DNA of 64,000 nucleotides from Adiantum capillus-veneris (lineage: Eukaryota > Streptophyta > Polypodiopsida > Polypodiales > Pteridaceae), in NCBI GenBank assembly GCA_014529385.2, contig CM043942.1, forward strand, positions 9,302,001-9,366,000. The letters are read 5' to 3'. The translations under genes were made by a program, and so were the position numbers. Under the pieces are notes generated by a model. That model was not told where the DNA came from. It saw only the letters and a list, made by a program, of their open reading frames with translations, and ran no database searches. Below, in pieces: positions 45,040-58,174 of this stretch. Position 1 is the stretch's first letter. Each line of letters starts with the position of its first letter.

Positions 45040-46030
45040 GGTTTCCCTAAGGTCTAATAAACCTCTGATAAATATCTCAATTCAATTGAAATCAATTTCC
45101 TAATTTTCCCTATTTAAATTGCTCAAAAAATAGAGTATTTCTTCTAAAGTAATTAGTTAGATTAATTATCTGAGCTTATCCTTATTATCATGAGTTTTTT
45201 AACACCTAATTAACCACTGATAAATATATCACAACATTTGAAATCAATTTACTAGTTTTCCCTATTTAAATTACTCAAAAAACAGAGTATTTTTGCTAAA
45301 GTAATTAGATAGATTTATTATCTGAGCTTTTCCTAATTATCATGAGTTACTTAACACCCAATTAACCACTGATAAATATATCACAGTATTTGAAATTAAT
45401 TTACTAATTTCCCTTATTTAAATTACTCAAAAAAAGAGGTATTTTTGCTAAAGTAATTAGATTAATTATCTGAGCTTATCCTAATTATCATGAGTTTTTT
45501 AACATCTAATTAACCACTGATAAATATATCACAACATTTGAAATCAATTTACTAATTTCCCCAATTTAAATTGCTCAAAAAATAGAGTATGTCTGCTAAA
45601 GTAATTAGCTAGATTAATTATCTGAGATTTTCCTAATTATCATAGGTTATTTAACACCTAATTAACCATTGATAAATATATCACAGCATTTGAAATCAAT
45701 TTACTAATTTTCCCTATTTAAATTGCTTAGAAAACAGAGTATTTCTGCTAAAGTAATTAGCTAGATTAATTATCTTAGTTTTTTCTAATTATCACAGATT
45801 CCTTAACACCTAATTAACCAATGATAAATATATCACAGCATTTGAAATCAATGTATTAATTTTCCCTATTTAAATTGCTCAAAAAACAGAGTATTTCTGC
45901 TAAAGTAATTATCTAGATTAATTATCTGAGTTTCTCCTAATTATCACGGGTTTATTAACACCTAATTAAATACTGATAAATATATCACATCATTTGAAAT
46001 CGGTTTAATAATTTTCCCTATTTAAATTTC
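45040..46030. repeat. Seven ~150-bp tandem units in solo LTR E
   Basis: TTTGAAATCAATTTA recurs near 45087, 45238, 45390, 45538, 45689, 45840 and 45989, with AATTAACCACTGATAAATATATCAC in each unit. Confidence 0.9.
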
Positions 46031-46982
46031 TCAAAAAATAGAGTATTTATGCCTAATAATTAGGAAAATTACTCAAAAAATTATAGGATAATTTCCCTAG
46101 CTTAATGATTGTCTAATGAAACTTTGATAATTACTTCAACTTAATCTAAGATTAATTAATATATTTACCATTAATTCATGGTTAATTTGGCTAATTTCAG
46201 CCCTAAATGATAGGATAATTACTTAGTTTAATATTACTAAGCTTAATTACAATAATCAGTAGAGATTAATTAATTAAGAGAGTTTTTATGATTATACATA
46301 GGCCTAATCTTTGATTTATTAACAAATAGCTTAATCTAACCTTGCTAATTAAGAAGGATTAGGCTAATTACCGTTAGGGTTAATCAATTAGAGATTAATA
46401 TCTAATGATTTCTGCGTAGTGTTCTCTCTAGATGAGAGAGAGAGAGAGTATCAAGGCTCCGAGTCTGAGAAAGAAATTATAAAGAGAAGGGGTCCTTTTA
46501 TAGCTTTTTCTGGGCACCTGGCAGTTTCTGGCAGTTTTCCCACATTCCAAGCAGCCCCCCATCTTGCATTTTGCGCCATTTGCTGCTATCACGGTCCTTG
46601 GCAGGTTTCCCCAGCTTCCACACTCCCCCCATACCTTCCAAAATTTACTTGGTTGATTTTTGCAGATCCTTAATGATGAAAATTTGAAATTTCTAGCTAA
46701 TTCTAGAACCTTAGTGTAAAAAGTCTTTGTTAATGATTAATACTGGAACCATCCAATTTTTGTTACTAATTGAATTTCTATTGTAATCTTCCAGGGCCCG
46801 TAACTTTTCCAGTTTTTATCGGATTCAGATTCTGAAAATTACTAAACATAGTAAAGCTCTGCTTATGATTCCAAAAATACCAAAATTAATAGTGTTTGGA
46901 ATCCTTCAATAGTGTTTTCTATTAAGTTTTGCAAGCTTTGTACAATTTTTAAGGTTTCGAAACCTGGAAACCTTACATTGTT

Positions 46983-49366
46983 TCTGTTTTTTCATCTCAT
47001 ACCTTTTGCTTCTGCTTCTTTTAGTCTTTTGAGAGGAAATTTTTGTATTCTTCGAATCATCAGAGGACTTATGTTTCTTTTTCTTAGCCTGGGCTCTTGT
47101 GATTACCTTGATTGGAACAATAGGTTCACTCTCAGATGAGCTACTAGGTATCACAGACTACGTTCACTACTGTTTTACCCTTGTTTAAAGGATTTTTTGG
47201 ACAATCTTCAGAGAAGTGTCCTCCCTTTTTGCAACATTGTATGCAATAAGCTTCAACTGGCTTAAGGTTCTTGTCAAGCTCTAGGCATTCATTTTTCCAA
47301 TGATCATCTGCACCACAATTTTGTGACAGTTTCTAGTTCTTGGCTTAATCATGGGTCTTACCATTGGAGGTCTAACACGTTGATTAGCTACCTAGTACAT
47401 CAGTGTAAGCTCTGGTGTAGTATAAGTCACATGTTCTTCCATTAGTGGGGGATGTGAATTATACCAATCTCCTTCTACCTTTATTGTAGATGGACTAGGC
47501 TCAACATAGGGTGTAGCAGGCACTAGTAGTTTTTCATCTATGACTCCCTTTGAATGCATGTACTTTACAGGCACTGCATTATGTCTAGGATATGGAGGTT
47601 GTTGACCCAACATGGGTTGAGGTCTTTCCATACCCATCGGTGGTCTTTGAGTTGGGGCCGTATTATGCTGATTTTTGTACATGGGTTGTCCCTGTGGTCT
47701 CATAGGCACGTATTGAACATTCCCATCATAAATTGGTCGATAATAGCACTCATTGGTCTCATGGTTGGTCCATTTATCCTCGATTTCACACCATTTCTAC
47801 GGCCTAATTGGTTGTCCCTATTGAGGTATTTCATTCATCCTTTTGAGCATGTCTTCTATGGCTGTAAGAAGTGCTGTAGTAGTTGTTCCCACTTGTGCTG
47901 GTTTGATGGAAGTTGTTTTCTCACTTTAATTATCCTTAGGGACATCTTCTTCATTGAAAATGTCACAATTGTCTCCTAAGTCAATAGCATCTGACACACA
48001 CTCTTCTAGGGTCGTATGTTTCTTGCTATACTATATAGCATGAAGTTCTTTGTTTAGCAGTCCCTCTAGAAACAATGATACTAGTCGTTCCTCTGCAGGT
48101 ATCTCTAGCTCTGGGCATCTGGCAATGTATTGTTTCATTCGAGTTGCACAATCCCTAACAGACTCACCTTGTTTCTATTTAAAGTTGTAGATTTGAGCTA
48201 CTGTATTGTGTTTGATCCCCGTTTTGGAACAAACAGCTACAAATCCTTGAGTTAATGTGTTCAAGTCCATGATTGACCTTGGTGGAATGTTTTGGAACCA
48301 TATTAGTGCTTTTCCTTTTAATGTCATTCCAAACCCCTCGAATTAAGTATGGAAATCGAATATGCATTCTGCTCTTAGCACTTGCTTAAAGCTTGCTAAG
48401 TGGTCGTACGGATCCCCCAATCCACTGTATTTTTTGACCCATTTTTGAAAATCAGCTAGTATGACACGTCTATTTGGTTCAACTCTTGGTCTCCTGGCAG
48501 TTGGTCCTGTTCCGAGTCCTTCAAACCAGTCTGTTGGAAATAGTGACTCATGTAGGCCTGGACTGGCTTTAGTGTCACCCGATTTTCTTCGTGATGAGGT
48601 GGTTTCTGGTTTCTTAACATTACTCTCAGAAGATCTCTCACCGTGTTCATCTCTTGGAATAGTTTTTGGTCCTTGGCCCAATATTCAATCCCTTATTGAA
48701 TACCCTTGATATTTGGTTTGTTCTACCTCCTTAGGAGTCATCATAACAAAATTGTTGTTATAACAATCCCTAAAGAGGTAGGTTGGTAGATTTGCTGATC
48801 CCTTATCTTTGATCTTGAAGATATAGATGATCTTCATGGGTGTTAGTTGTCCCGATTTGGCATGCAAAGTTCATAGAAGATCTTTTACATTTCTATCCAC
48901 CCAACAATAGACTCCAATCCTAGGATTATCTGTACTAAGCCATTTCAAAGGCTTCAAATCAACTTGATCGTATCCCTCGAATTCTAAAATTGGTGGTCTT
49001 CTTTGGCTGCCATATCTAGAATTATGGTGTTTACTTCTAACCCCTATTGTCTATCACGTCAGGGTTTTCCACTTATAAATACTGAGTTTTGTTTCTATCC
49101 ATGTACATTTTTCCTTGTTTCTTTTCCCTAACCTCTTCTTCGAACTCAATACCATGGTCATCAATGCGAATAACATACTCTTCATTAGGATCCAGGTAAA
49201 CCTGAGCTCTATGGTGATTAGTCTTATAAAAAGAGAGTATATGCTTGTAGCACACTGTCATTCCTGTTTTTGAGTGAGTCGAATAAGAAGACATTTCAGA
49301 TGTTAAATCAGAAAAAGTGTCTGAGACTTCTTCAACGATAGTGTGCAAAGAATCGCCTTGATTCAC
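46983..49366 (-). pseudogene. Asp-primed gypsy gag, proximal part
   Basis: From 49366: an acidic N-terminal region (NQGDSLHTIVEEVSDTF, DPNEEYVIRIDDHG), a linker, then the gag capsid core near 48440-48343 (YSGLGDPYDHLASFKQVL). Next is a Pro-rich segment at 47709-47392 (ERPQPMLGQQPPYPRHN), knuckle-like sequence near 47300-47200, and the ITRAQAKKKK block (47154-46906). Frames change several times. The order and motifs equal the copy at 2373-3697. Confidence 0.78.
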
Positions 49367-49369
49367 ACT

Positions 49370-51220
49370 TTATTCGGTGGATACTCTACTGGAGGTTTCT
49401 CCAAATATGCCCTGATTTCCTAGTACACGACAAGATCTAAGGTTCATAAAGACTTGTGAAGCCCTGGATAGAGTACTTACCGTCGGATTAACTTGTTTTC
49501 AATTTCTTCCAAAGAACTTGACTTGATTGCAATTTATGTCAAGCTGTCAATTCCTTGTCTGCAACCTGATTCCTTTATCAATTTTGACCAAGTTAGCTAA
49601 TCTTTCACAAAGACTGTGTAATTTTTGCTAACTATTGTGATTGGTCTATGTGTATCACTTCAATTTGAGCTAATTTAGTCAACAATTTGAGATTTTCAGA
49701 CTCGAATTTGGCAAAAGTCAAAGTATTAATCTACAACCTGAAACTGAGTGAATGTATACCAATTGCATCCAATTGAACCCAAAATTTCCCGGTGGCTTTG
49801 TATTATGCTGGTCTAGCTCTGTACAAGTTTAAAAGTAAAAAATGGTGCCTCTCTGTGGCAGTAGTAAATAATCATGATTATTTACTTTTGTCAATTTTTT
49901 GCATTTTTTGGCTTGGTTTGCCAAGTATGCAACCTGTTAAGGTCCTTGGACAAGTTTCACTAAGTTTGGACAAAATCTGCTCAAGTTTATCAACTGTTTC
50001 ATGTCCGCAGACTCTGATTTCAAGAATCTGGCTTAAGTCTCACTTTTGTGATCCAAATTTCACCAAAATTGATTTGTGTGGTCTACTTGATATGTTTGAC
50101 CTTGTGGTATGCTCAAGTGTGCAAGAAATACCATTTTTTGAAGCAGAAGTAAATAATCACGGTTATTTACTCTAGCTAATTTTTTGCAAGTTTTTGTACC
50201 AATGTTGATACAGATTTGATAAGCACCTCAACTTAAGGTCTCTAGCCAAGTTTTATAAAGTTTGGATAATTCTTGGTCAAATGGTTATCAGTTTTTTGTC
50301 TGCAGACTGACTTTGCACAATTTTCAATCCAATGATCCAAATCGTACCAAATTTGGTTTGTGGGCTTATTATAACATGGTAAAGTAGTGGTATGCTAACT
50401 TGGTAAAAAAAGTTATAAAATAGGGCAAATGTAAATAATCGTGATAATTTACTTCTGACAAATTTTTGTATCTTTTTTATTAATTGAGCATGTACATATG
50501 TCTATCACATCAATATAAGCTTATGAGTTTGGACAATTTTTTTCCCAATTTACACTCAAGTTCTCGAAAGTCAGTACAAACTTTAGTTTTTACCCAGTGT
50601 TTTGTCAGTTTGGTGATCCAAATCCAATGTGCCTTTACAAAAGTTGTTTGTAAACATGCAATGAGTCACTGGTATCAACTTTGGTCACTTTTGAGTTAAA
50701 AGTAAATAATCACAATTATTTACTTCAGGCTTAAAAGGAACATTTTTTTGCACTTTTTCAATGGACATTATTTTCATGAGTTTTTTTAAGCCTATGAATC
50801 AAGTCAAAATTTAATTTGGCCTAAAATTTCAAGAAAAAGTAACTCATCTGAGTTTTTGCAAACTCTTGAAATTTTTACCTCAATATGTCCTTGAGCTTAC
50901 CCATTGGTTCATACAACTTTTAAGCATACTCTCCAGTCGGATTGAGTGGTTTGGAGTCTTTTTGTGTTATTTCTAGCCGTAGACCTGAAATTTTGCAACT
51001 TCAAATAACAACTCACAATGATTCTTTCAGAGAGAGAAATGTTCTGAAATCCACCTTCGGCAAGTACAACTTACCTCCAAGCTACCTCTACACGACAAAA
51101 GATGACAATCTTAGGCTATGCAATTTCTAGAAGAAAGTTTTTACTCTAGGAGATCTTAGAGGAAGTTAAAGGATAACTTCACAAGACACTCGTGTTTTTT
51201 CCTAGTTTAGGTCCCTTCGA
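49370..51220 (-). mobile_element. Leader of the Asp-primed gypsy with palindromic tandem units
   Basis: About 1.85 kb between PBS and gag with no long ORF. Four units of about 280 bp each carry a GTAAATAAT...ATTATTTAC palindrome (49863, 50148, 50430, 50700). Confidence 0.7.
49863..50724. repeat. Four palindromes at ~280-bp spacing
   Basis: The first copy (49863-49886) is a perfect 24-nt palindrome. The others have one to three mismatches. Each is followed by ATTTTTTGCA-like sequence. Confidence 0.85.
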
Positions 51221-51238
51221 TCCCCGGCAGCGGCGCCA
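51221..51238 (-). other. Primer-binding site for Asp-tRNA
   Basis: Minus-strand TGGCGCCGCTGCCGGGGA, the Tat/Athila-type PBS complementary to plant tRNA-Asp, two bases after the LTR end. Confidence 0.9.
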
Positions 51239-51240
51239 AA

Positions 51241-52095
51241 TGTGGGATGGGTGTCTAACCTCACTCCTATCTTATTACAGATTTAGCGAGAACCACGATT
51301 AAATTATCAATTCATGGGACGAAGCTTACTCGACTAGTGCATAGAGGCTACAAGAGGTTGTCAATCTCTTGGAAAACAACAAACAACTCACATCTAACTC
51401 AAGATACACTTAAGTGACTGAAATCACCAAAAGCCAATCTCTCATTAGTAGACAAATCACATCCGTTACATCATCAAATGACATCCAAACGTAACAAAAC
51501 TTCTAGAGCATGTTTATAAGACCTAAGCACCCATGCTTATCATCTCAAATCCCACTTTAGGTCAAGTGAAAAAATTGCAATTATTAACAGCAGTGGATTT
51601 TTGACCTAGTCATTTTCGACTCAGAATGCACCTAAATGCTTAGCAATGATGCTCCAATACCCCGCCTATGCTTAGTTTTTTATTTTGAAGTGTAGATTCT
51701 TACTTATGATAAAATTAGGCCACGGGTGGGCCACGCTAGAAGCTACAAAATATTGTGAAGTGTTTACAACAATCTGTAGAGCTCTTACCTGCGGTTGCAA
51801 TGCAACAAATGCGACTGTAGGGACATCAAGGCTAAGGGGGATCCCATAGGCATGTAGCCATGGCGAGATAAAGAAAAGCAGAGCAAGAAAGGATGAACAA
51901 GAGTAGAGAGGGAGAGAGAGATTCAACACACTGAAGTGAAAACATGCTATGTTCATTACTTCCTTTGTAAACATACCTTGCAATATATAGCCAAAAGAGT
52001 TGCCATGCAGACTTGACTCTAACTAAACCTGCATTGCATGCTATAAGCAGTGTCTTCCCACGATCTAGACACCTCTTAGGCTTGGAAACCCTACA
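51241..52095 (-). mobile_element. 5' LTR of the Asp-primed gypsy (about 855 bp)
   Basis: The lower end TGTGGGATGG is fixed by the PBS. The upper end CCCTACA at 52095 is the best inverted partner (TGTAGG/TGTGGG). A TATATA box lies near 51985-51995 on the minus strand, about 100 bp after the proposed start. Confidence 0.55.
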
Positions 52096-52338
52096 ATGAC
52101 AACCGGGGAGGGAGTAGAAGCACGATAAGGAGAAAAGTGAACGCCGTTAGCTCATGTTGTGTATTTCATTATCCAAAAACTTGAAATTAACTTACAAAAA
52201 TTGGTTTTAAAACTTGGCCAAGGTTTTTCGTGGTCAAAACTAATAATCTAGGAGCTCTAACTAAAGGTGGTAATGACAGGTTGATACAATCTGGAAGCTT
52301 GTAGCCCGGCTCATCAGTTACAAGGTTTATCAAAAAAA

Positions 52339-54256
52339 TTAGGAGTTACAATATTCTTGATTTATCAAAATAATAAGTGTTTTTACAATGAGAGCTCCGA
52401 AAAATGGTATCTGAGTTAGCTTGCTGCTAACACTTGTGGACATACACTTCCTGTGAAAGTTCAAGTATACCACATTTGCAATCTCGCTTGATCCACATCC
52501 AAGAAAGTGATGTGCATCGCCCAAATCTTTCATAGCAAACTGCTTGCTTAAGGCATCCTTGAGAAGTGCAATCTAATCTTTGGACTTTCCAACTATGAGC
52601 AAATCATACACATACAAATTTAGAATAATGAGGAAACTATCATTCAACCTATTTGCGTACAAGTAGTGATCCTCTTGGCTCCACACCTAACCGTGGGACT
52701 GAATGTACTTATCAAACTTGATGTACCATTGCCTTGAGACTTGCTTTAATCCATATAAAGCTTTCTTGAATATACACTCTAGCTCTACTCTTGTTGGCTT
52801 CTCAGGCTTTATTGCTCGCAAAACCCTCTGGTTGTTTCATGTAAACATCCTCTTCAAGATCCCCATGAAGAAACGCTATCTTTACATCCATTTGGACCAA
52901 TTCCAAGTCCTTGATGGCTACTAGACCAAGCACAAGATGCAATGTAGTCATCTTGATCACTGGAAAAAATATTTCATCGAAATTGACATCTTTCGTTTGC
53001 TTGAACCCTTTAGTAACCAATCTGGCCTTATACTTAGGCTCGGGATCATCTGTGATATACTTCTTCTTGTACACCCGTTTGCATGGCAATGTCTATTTAC
53101 TTGTAGGAAACTCTATCAATTCCCAAGTTTCATTTGCTAAAATCAAGTTATACTTAGATTGCATAGCCTCCTCCCACTTCACGCTATCAACCATTTGAAT
53201 GGCCTCTTTGTAGTAGCAAGTGGATTCACCGCAATCATTGACTAGCGAGTAGTCTAATATTGGCTCAAATCGCTCCGGTGCACGAGATGCATGAGTAGAT
53301 ATCCATAGTTCCTGATTGTTGGATTATGCTCTCTCTGGAGCAATATGTGTCTGTGTACTAGTCGAAGGTGCATGACTAGCACGTCCAACATCCTATGTAA
53401 CTGGCGGTGAGGAGACATCCTCACACCGTACTCTACAATACTCAATGTCTTTCACTGGCTTTTTATGCATCTTAAGCTTGTTGAATATCAGTTGTGAGCT
53501 GTATATGACCTTCTTAAATTTCGGGTGCCAGAGACGATATTCCAACTCCCCGTCTACACCATATCCAATGACGATGCACTTGTGTGATTTGGGGTCAAGC
53601 TTTTGTCGAAGCGTTTTTGGCACCTGTGAGAAAGCCTCACACCCAAATACACGTAATCTGCCATAATTGAACTCTTTCTCTGTCCACATCTTCTGTGGAA
53701 CCTTGTACTTTAGTGGTATACTAGGTGACCGATTGATCAAGTAAATAGTTGTCATAACAGCTTCTCCCCAAAATTCTTGAGGTAAGTTGGCCATAGACAA
53801 CATAGAAGTGACATGTTCCTGAATGTTTCTATTCATCCTCTCAACCACAACATTCTAGGTGGGTGTGTAAGGCATGGTAAACCATCTTCTAATGCCTCTT
53901 TTACTACAAAATTCCTTGAGCTTAGAGGAGATGTACTCGCCTCCATTGTCATTCTATAAAACTTTTTTCTTTCTACACGATTGGTTCTTGACCAATGCTA
54001 AGAACTTTTGAAAGACACTAAAGACGTCGCTCTTCTGCTTCAAGGGATAAACCCACACGTTTCTGGTAGAGTCTTCTATGAATGTTAGGAAGTATAACAC
54101 TCCCCCTAGAGACTTGACTGGCATAGGTCCGCACAAGTCTTTATGAATGAGATCTAGAGGACTCCCTAACTCGTTGTCCAAAGGCGCTAATGTCAACATA
54201 GTCTGTTTGTCGTAGATACAATGCTCACATAAAGAGAAGTTAGAATAATCTAACAC
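52339..54256 (-). pseudogene. Copia integrase and reverse transcriptase
   Basis: Integrase: LIHKDLCGPMPVKSLGG (D kept), [19 protein letters not shown] (E kept, with a stop just before it), INRSPSIPLKYK and VFGCEAF. Reverse transcriptase: KARLVTKGFKQTKDVNF and MDVKIAFLHGDLEEDVYM. The active site near 52600-52620 reads YVYD instead of YVDD, so the first catalytic Asp is lost. Stops and shifts are frequent (for example near 53945, 53850, 53400, 53095). Confidence 0.85.
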
Positions 54257-54448
54257 AGGGAGAAAACTGGAACACTACAAAACTTTCATTCCCTTTTGAC
54301 TCAGATTTCCTAGCCGGCTATGCCACAACTCTGAAGGGGGTAGCTTGGGTATACAAATAGAATTCTCTTTCACAGAAGAGACATAAAGTTAGTACAATGA
54401 GCTAGACTTTTGGCCTTTAAGCATGACCAAATTTACGTTCTTGATGAT

Positions 54449-54853
54449 CTAAGAACCATGAACAAATATGGTAGTGTAACACAAATCATCCAGATGTCCA
54501 ACTAACATCAAACTCTTTGTCGATTTGGGTACATGTCTGACATTATGTAGCATAAACTCAATGCCATTATGCATATAAAACTTGATGATGCCCACATTGC
54601 ATATATCAAGCTCATAAGAATTTCCTAGCTTCACTATGTCATGCATGTCAATGTACGTAGAAAACCACTCCTTGTGAGGAGTCACATGAAAGCTAGCACC
54701 TGAGTCCACAATCCAATTTTGCGCATAACACTCATCATGAGCTAACAATGCATCAGGACTCAAATTCAATGTGAGAATCAACACATCATTTGACATTTCA
54801 AAAACTTTTTCAATGGTTGGAGACTCAGCCACATTAAGCTCTTCAATTTTCAT
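54449..54853 (-). pseudogene. Copia aspartic protease
   Basis: WIVDSGASFHVTPHKEWF holds the D-S-G active site, then VRHVPKSTKSLM. The 134-codon frame ends at a stop before the gag-preintegrase region (LWHSRLGNLS near 54320). Confidence 0.82.
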
Positions 54854-54901
54854 GCTACTTTTAGGTTTGTCAAACTTTACTTTCTCTTCGCCCTTATCAT
54901 G

Positions 54902-55668
54902 CTACATTGTGCGGCAATCTTTCTTCAAGTGTCCCTTTTTATGGCAATAGTAACACTCTACATTTTGCATGTCTTTGCAGTGACTCTTGCTACAACCTTG
55001 CCTATGATCCTGTGAACGACCACACTGCTTTTTCTTGTCATGATTTCCACTAGCCACATATGCATCACCATGCCCACTCGCATCAAGAGATTGACATCGA
55101 ATATCCTCAGTGAGCAACACACCAGCAACACCATTGAAATCTAGCTTGCCATTGGGTGCAAAATTACTTATGGCTGTGTTGAAAGTATCCCATGATGATG
55201 GTAACGAACATAGCAAGAAAATGGCCTTAATTTCATCATCGAAATTGAGAACTTTTGAAGTAAGCTGTGAAAACATGTTGTTGAACTTGTTCAAATGAGA
55301 ACTAACATTACTACCTTCTTTCATGTTTATGTGCATCAATTTCTTCATCAAGAAAACCTTGCTTGAGGTGTTGTTTCCATCCCAAGCCTGACATAGAGCA
55401 TCCCACAAATCTTTGGTGTTGGTCTTATCCATTAAGATAAAGTAAATGGTACTCCAAGGTGCAGGCAAATGGTCGCCATAGCACGCTCATCCAAGTCATC
55501 CCACTCACCATCAGTGTACGCATTCTCTTTTCTTGCCCTCAAGGGTGCTATCAAGCCTTTGTTGATCAAAACATCTTGCATACGCTGCCGCCAAATGACA
55601 AAGTTTGAGCCATCAAAATTTTTGATGTAGTAGTACTCTTCTCTTTTGGAAGCATTACTCGCAGCCAT
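54902..55668 (-). pseudogene. Copia gag
   Basis: 55668-55432 has FDGSNFVIWRQRMQDVL. A frameshift near 55460 leads to TNTKDLWDALCQAW, KKLMHINMKEGSNV and a perfect CCHC knuckle CYYCHKKGHLKKDC near 54950-54910, then TAG. Confidence 0.85.
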
Positions 55669-57200
55669 GATTAAGAGAATATAGCCAAAAACTTTATGGT
55701 GAATTGCCTAGGACAATTTCAGCAGAGTTTCCGCTAGAATAGGAGTAAAACCTCAAACCAATATGTAGTACAATCACTTTGTAAGAACAACTAAAATTGC
55801 CAAGAACACATAGAACGAACTCGCGGGAAAAATCCGGTAGAGTCTCCTTTGCATGAGGAGTCAAAAATCAACTCAAAAATGTATAAATTGCTCAAAAGAA
55901 CAATCACTAGGCATATACTGTGTAAAATCACTACTGTGTGATTGCCAACTCAGTGTCAAAAGCACAAAAAACTATCTAGATACATGTCCTATGATGAGGG
56001 TACCATAAAGGGAAACTCTAGTTACCTGTGTCACCGAAGGTATCTCAACATTTGAGAATACCCCAGCTCAAAGAAAACCTCACGCTATTGACCCTCCAAA
56101 GGCTCAAGTAGACGCAATAGGACTAGCCACAGTCTAAGAAAGGGCTCTTCCGGTCCAAGTCTCATGAACGACCCAAAAAACTACCAAACTAGCAAAAAAT
56201 TGGCTACACGCGTAGTACAATGGGTAGTGTCAGCAACTCAATGTACATGAATGAACCACACTCAAACAAGCACCAAGAACTGTTGCATGCAGTAAAGGTG
56301 ATCCTTGCGGGGATATCTACTCTCAAAAGAGCTCAGTCGTTCTAGGTGTGCTCACACAAAAATGCATCTGTTAACGCATCTATCCACAGAGAAATTGTTT
56401 TCAAAAGGTTTGCTAAATCGCCTGTGAAAATGCTGTGTCTAGAACCTGGAGAATTTGTGTGTAAACGAGTTGAAAAGGCCCCTATAGCCTGTAACTTGCA
56501 TGTCGGTGTCGCTATGTGTTGATTTCCACCGCCAAGCAAAAATGCTCTTGTTGAATAGCCACAAAGGGTGTCATAGCCGAAAATCGTACTGTAGAGAACG
56601 ATCGATGAGCTCGGTGTCTATACCGGGTGTCACTCCTTTATGGTAGAGGCACCTCACTCATGTGTGTGGCAAGCACATCTATTGATCGCAGAAAAATGTC
56701 ATTCGCGTGAAATTGGTGTCAGGTCGGATGTCAAAAATCTACCCGTAATGGAAGTGTCGGCAAAATCAATGTTGAACCGAGTCGAATCAATGCAAAACTC
56801 TGAAGTCGCTGTCGTGTGTATGTGTGTGTGTGTGTGAGAGTGTGAGAAACAATGCTTGTGTGTATGAAACAAGGTAGCGATGTCAAGAGCGCATGAAAAC
56901 CTTTGCAGAGAGCTCTCGGGTGTTTGCGCATGAGAGGAGAGAAAAATTGAGATCATTTTATACACTCTGTATCACATGCACAGCTATTCGGTGCTTTAAT
57001 TTTGGTTTTCCAAAAATCCATATACTGCCAACGTGATACTTAATCATATACAGGTCATTTGGTACAGTTATCTTTTGTTTACTAAAAACCATATGTTGCC
57101 AATTTCACGTGGGACCATATACAGTGCATTTCTTTATGTATTAAGTGGTATTGTTATTCAAGTCCACAACTAAGTTTACGTTTAATTTTGTTCTTCCCTT
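55669..57200. other. Spacer upstream of the copia relic
   Basis: No ORF with recognisable domains. A short TG tract lies at 56818-56836. Two similar stretches (near 57005 and 57085) share CCATATNCTGCCAA. It could hold a degenerate leader or LTR, but I could not define ends. Confidence 0.35.
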
Positions 57201-57209
57201 TGATAGGGG

Positions 57210-57210
<1 letters not shown>

Positions 57211-57273
<63 letters not shown>

Positions 57274-57394
57274 AGCCCATTTGTAGGCATGACATGTAGA
57301 TGGATATTTGGGGCTGTCATATGACAATGCACCCGTATACATATTTCGTGAGAGAGAGATGGAGAAAGAGGGGTATGGGAATATGGGAATAATT

Positions 57395-57431
<37 letters not shown>
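57211..57431. repeat. Two (GA)n microsatellites
   Basis: 57211-57268 and 57401-57431, separated by 130 bp of unique sequence. Confidence 0.95.
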
Positions 57432-57433
<2 letters not shown>

Positions 57434-57801
57434 CCCACCCCCAACCCTGGGAATAAACCACACTTGGTGGAGGATAGTCCACCAAGTGGATCTATCCTCC
57501 GCCAAGTCATGTATATATCCAATCATGATTTGTTGGAATGAGGTTTATGATTCATACACAACCATGGAGTACATCTGAAGAGAATTTTTTCTTGAATACA
57601 AAGCCAAAAAACTCGTGTCAATAGGCTAGTTTGAAGTACAGCTGAAAAGAATTACACTCTTGAAAAGACATATCAATTAGCCATCTGACAGGTGTGATCA
57701 TTCCAACATCCCAAGCATCATCCTCTGTCAAAGCCATCACTGCCTATCAATTCATGAGAAATGTTACATTGTGAGGTGTTATAGGAACTTTTATTTGTTC
57801 C

Positions 57802-58109
57802 TTATGATTTCATGAGTTCTAATAATATGTTGATATCAAATCGAATACCAAGGAAACATCCTTTGGTCAAAAAATTTATAATGCTATCATTAATTTTGTG
57901 TTCCAAGAACCCATTTTGTGTAAAATTTTCAATTAGTCTTTTTATATCAATATATGCATTACTAATGTGTATAAATGATAGGTAACACTTGTGATACATA
58001 GACCTTACGTGCCATATTTTTAGGTCTATTACTTGCAGCGTGTATAAAAGATATGTTGCAGCATGGTAACTGATCTTTTTTCCATGCCATGGATGATTAT
58101 AGTGTTTAG

Positions 58110-58174
<65 letters not shown>

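Larger units (their letters stand above)
43299..46977 (-). mobile_element. Solo long gypsy LTR, copy E (3679 bp)
   Basis: Ends are a 7-bp inverted match: TGTAAGG at 43299 and CCTTACA at 46977. TTGTT flanks both sides (43294-43298, 46978-46982), a perfect target duplication. It interrupts gag at the codons around KQKQ. No internal region is present, so this is LTR-LTR recombination. It is the best-defined full LTR of the family: about 2.4 kb upstream of the TATAA-like site with an AT-rich unit array, then the exon and about 1.1 kb to the end. Confidence 0.93.
52339..55668 (-). mobile_element. Ty1/copia relic, LTRs not found
   Basis: Internal region with gag, protease, integrase and reverse transcriptase in order on the minus strand. 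No PBS of the iMet type was found above 55668 and no RNase H below 52339. Confidence 0.85.

Noticed and set aside
51672-51983. Minus-strand ORF of 103 codons
   Set aside because: Hydrophobic but without any family signature; lies within the proposed LTR of the Asp-primed gypsy, so not called a gene.
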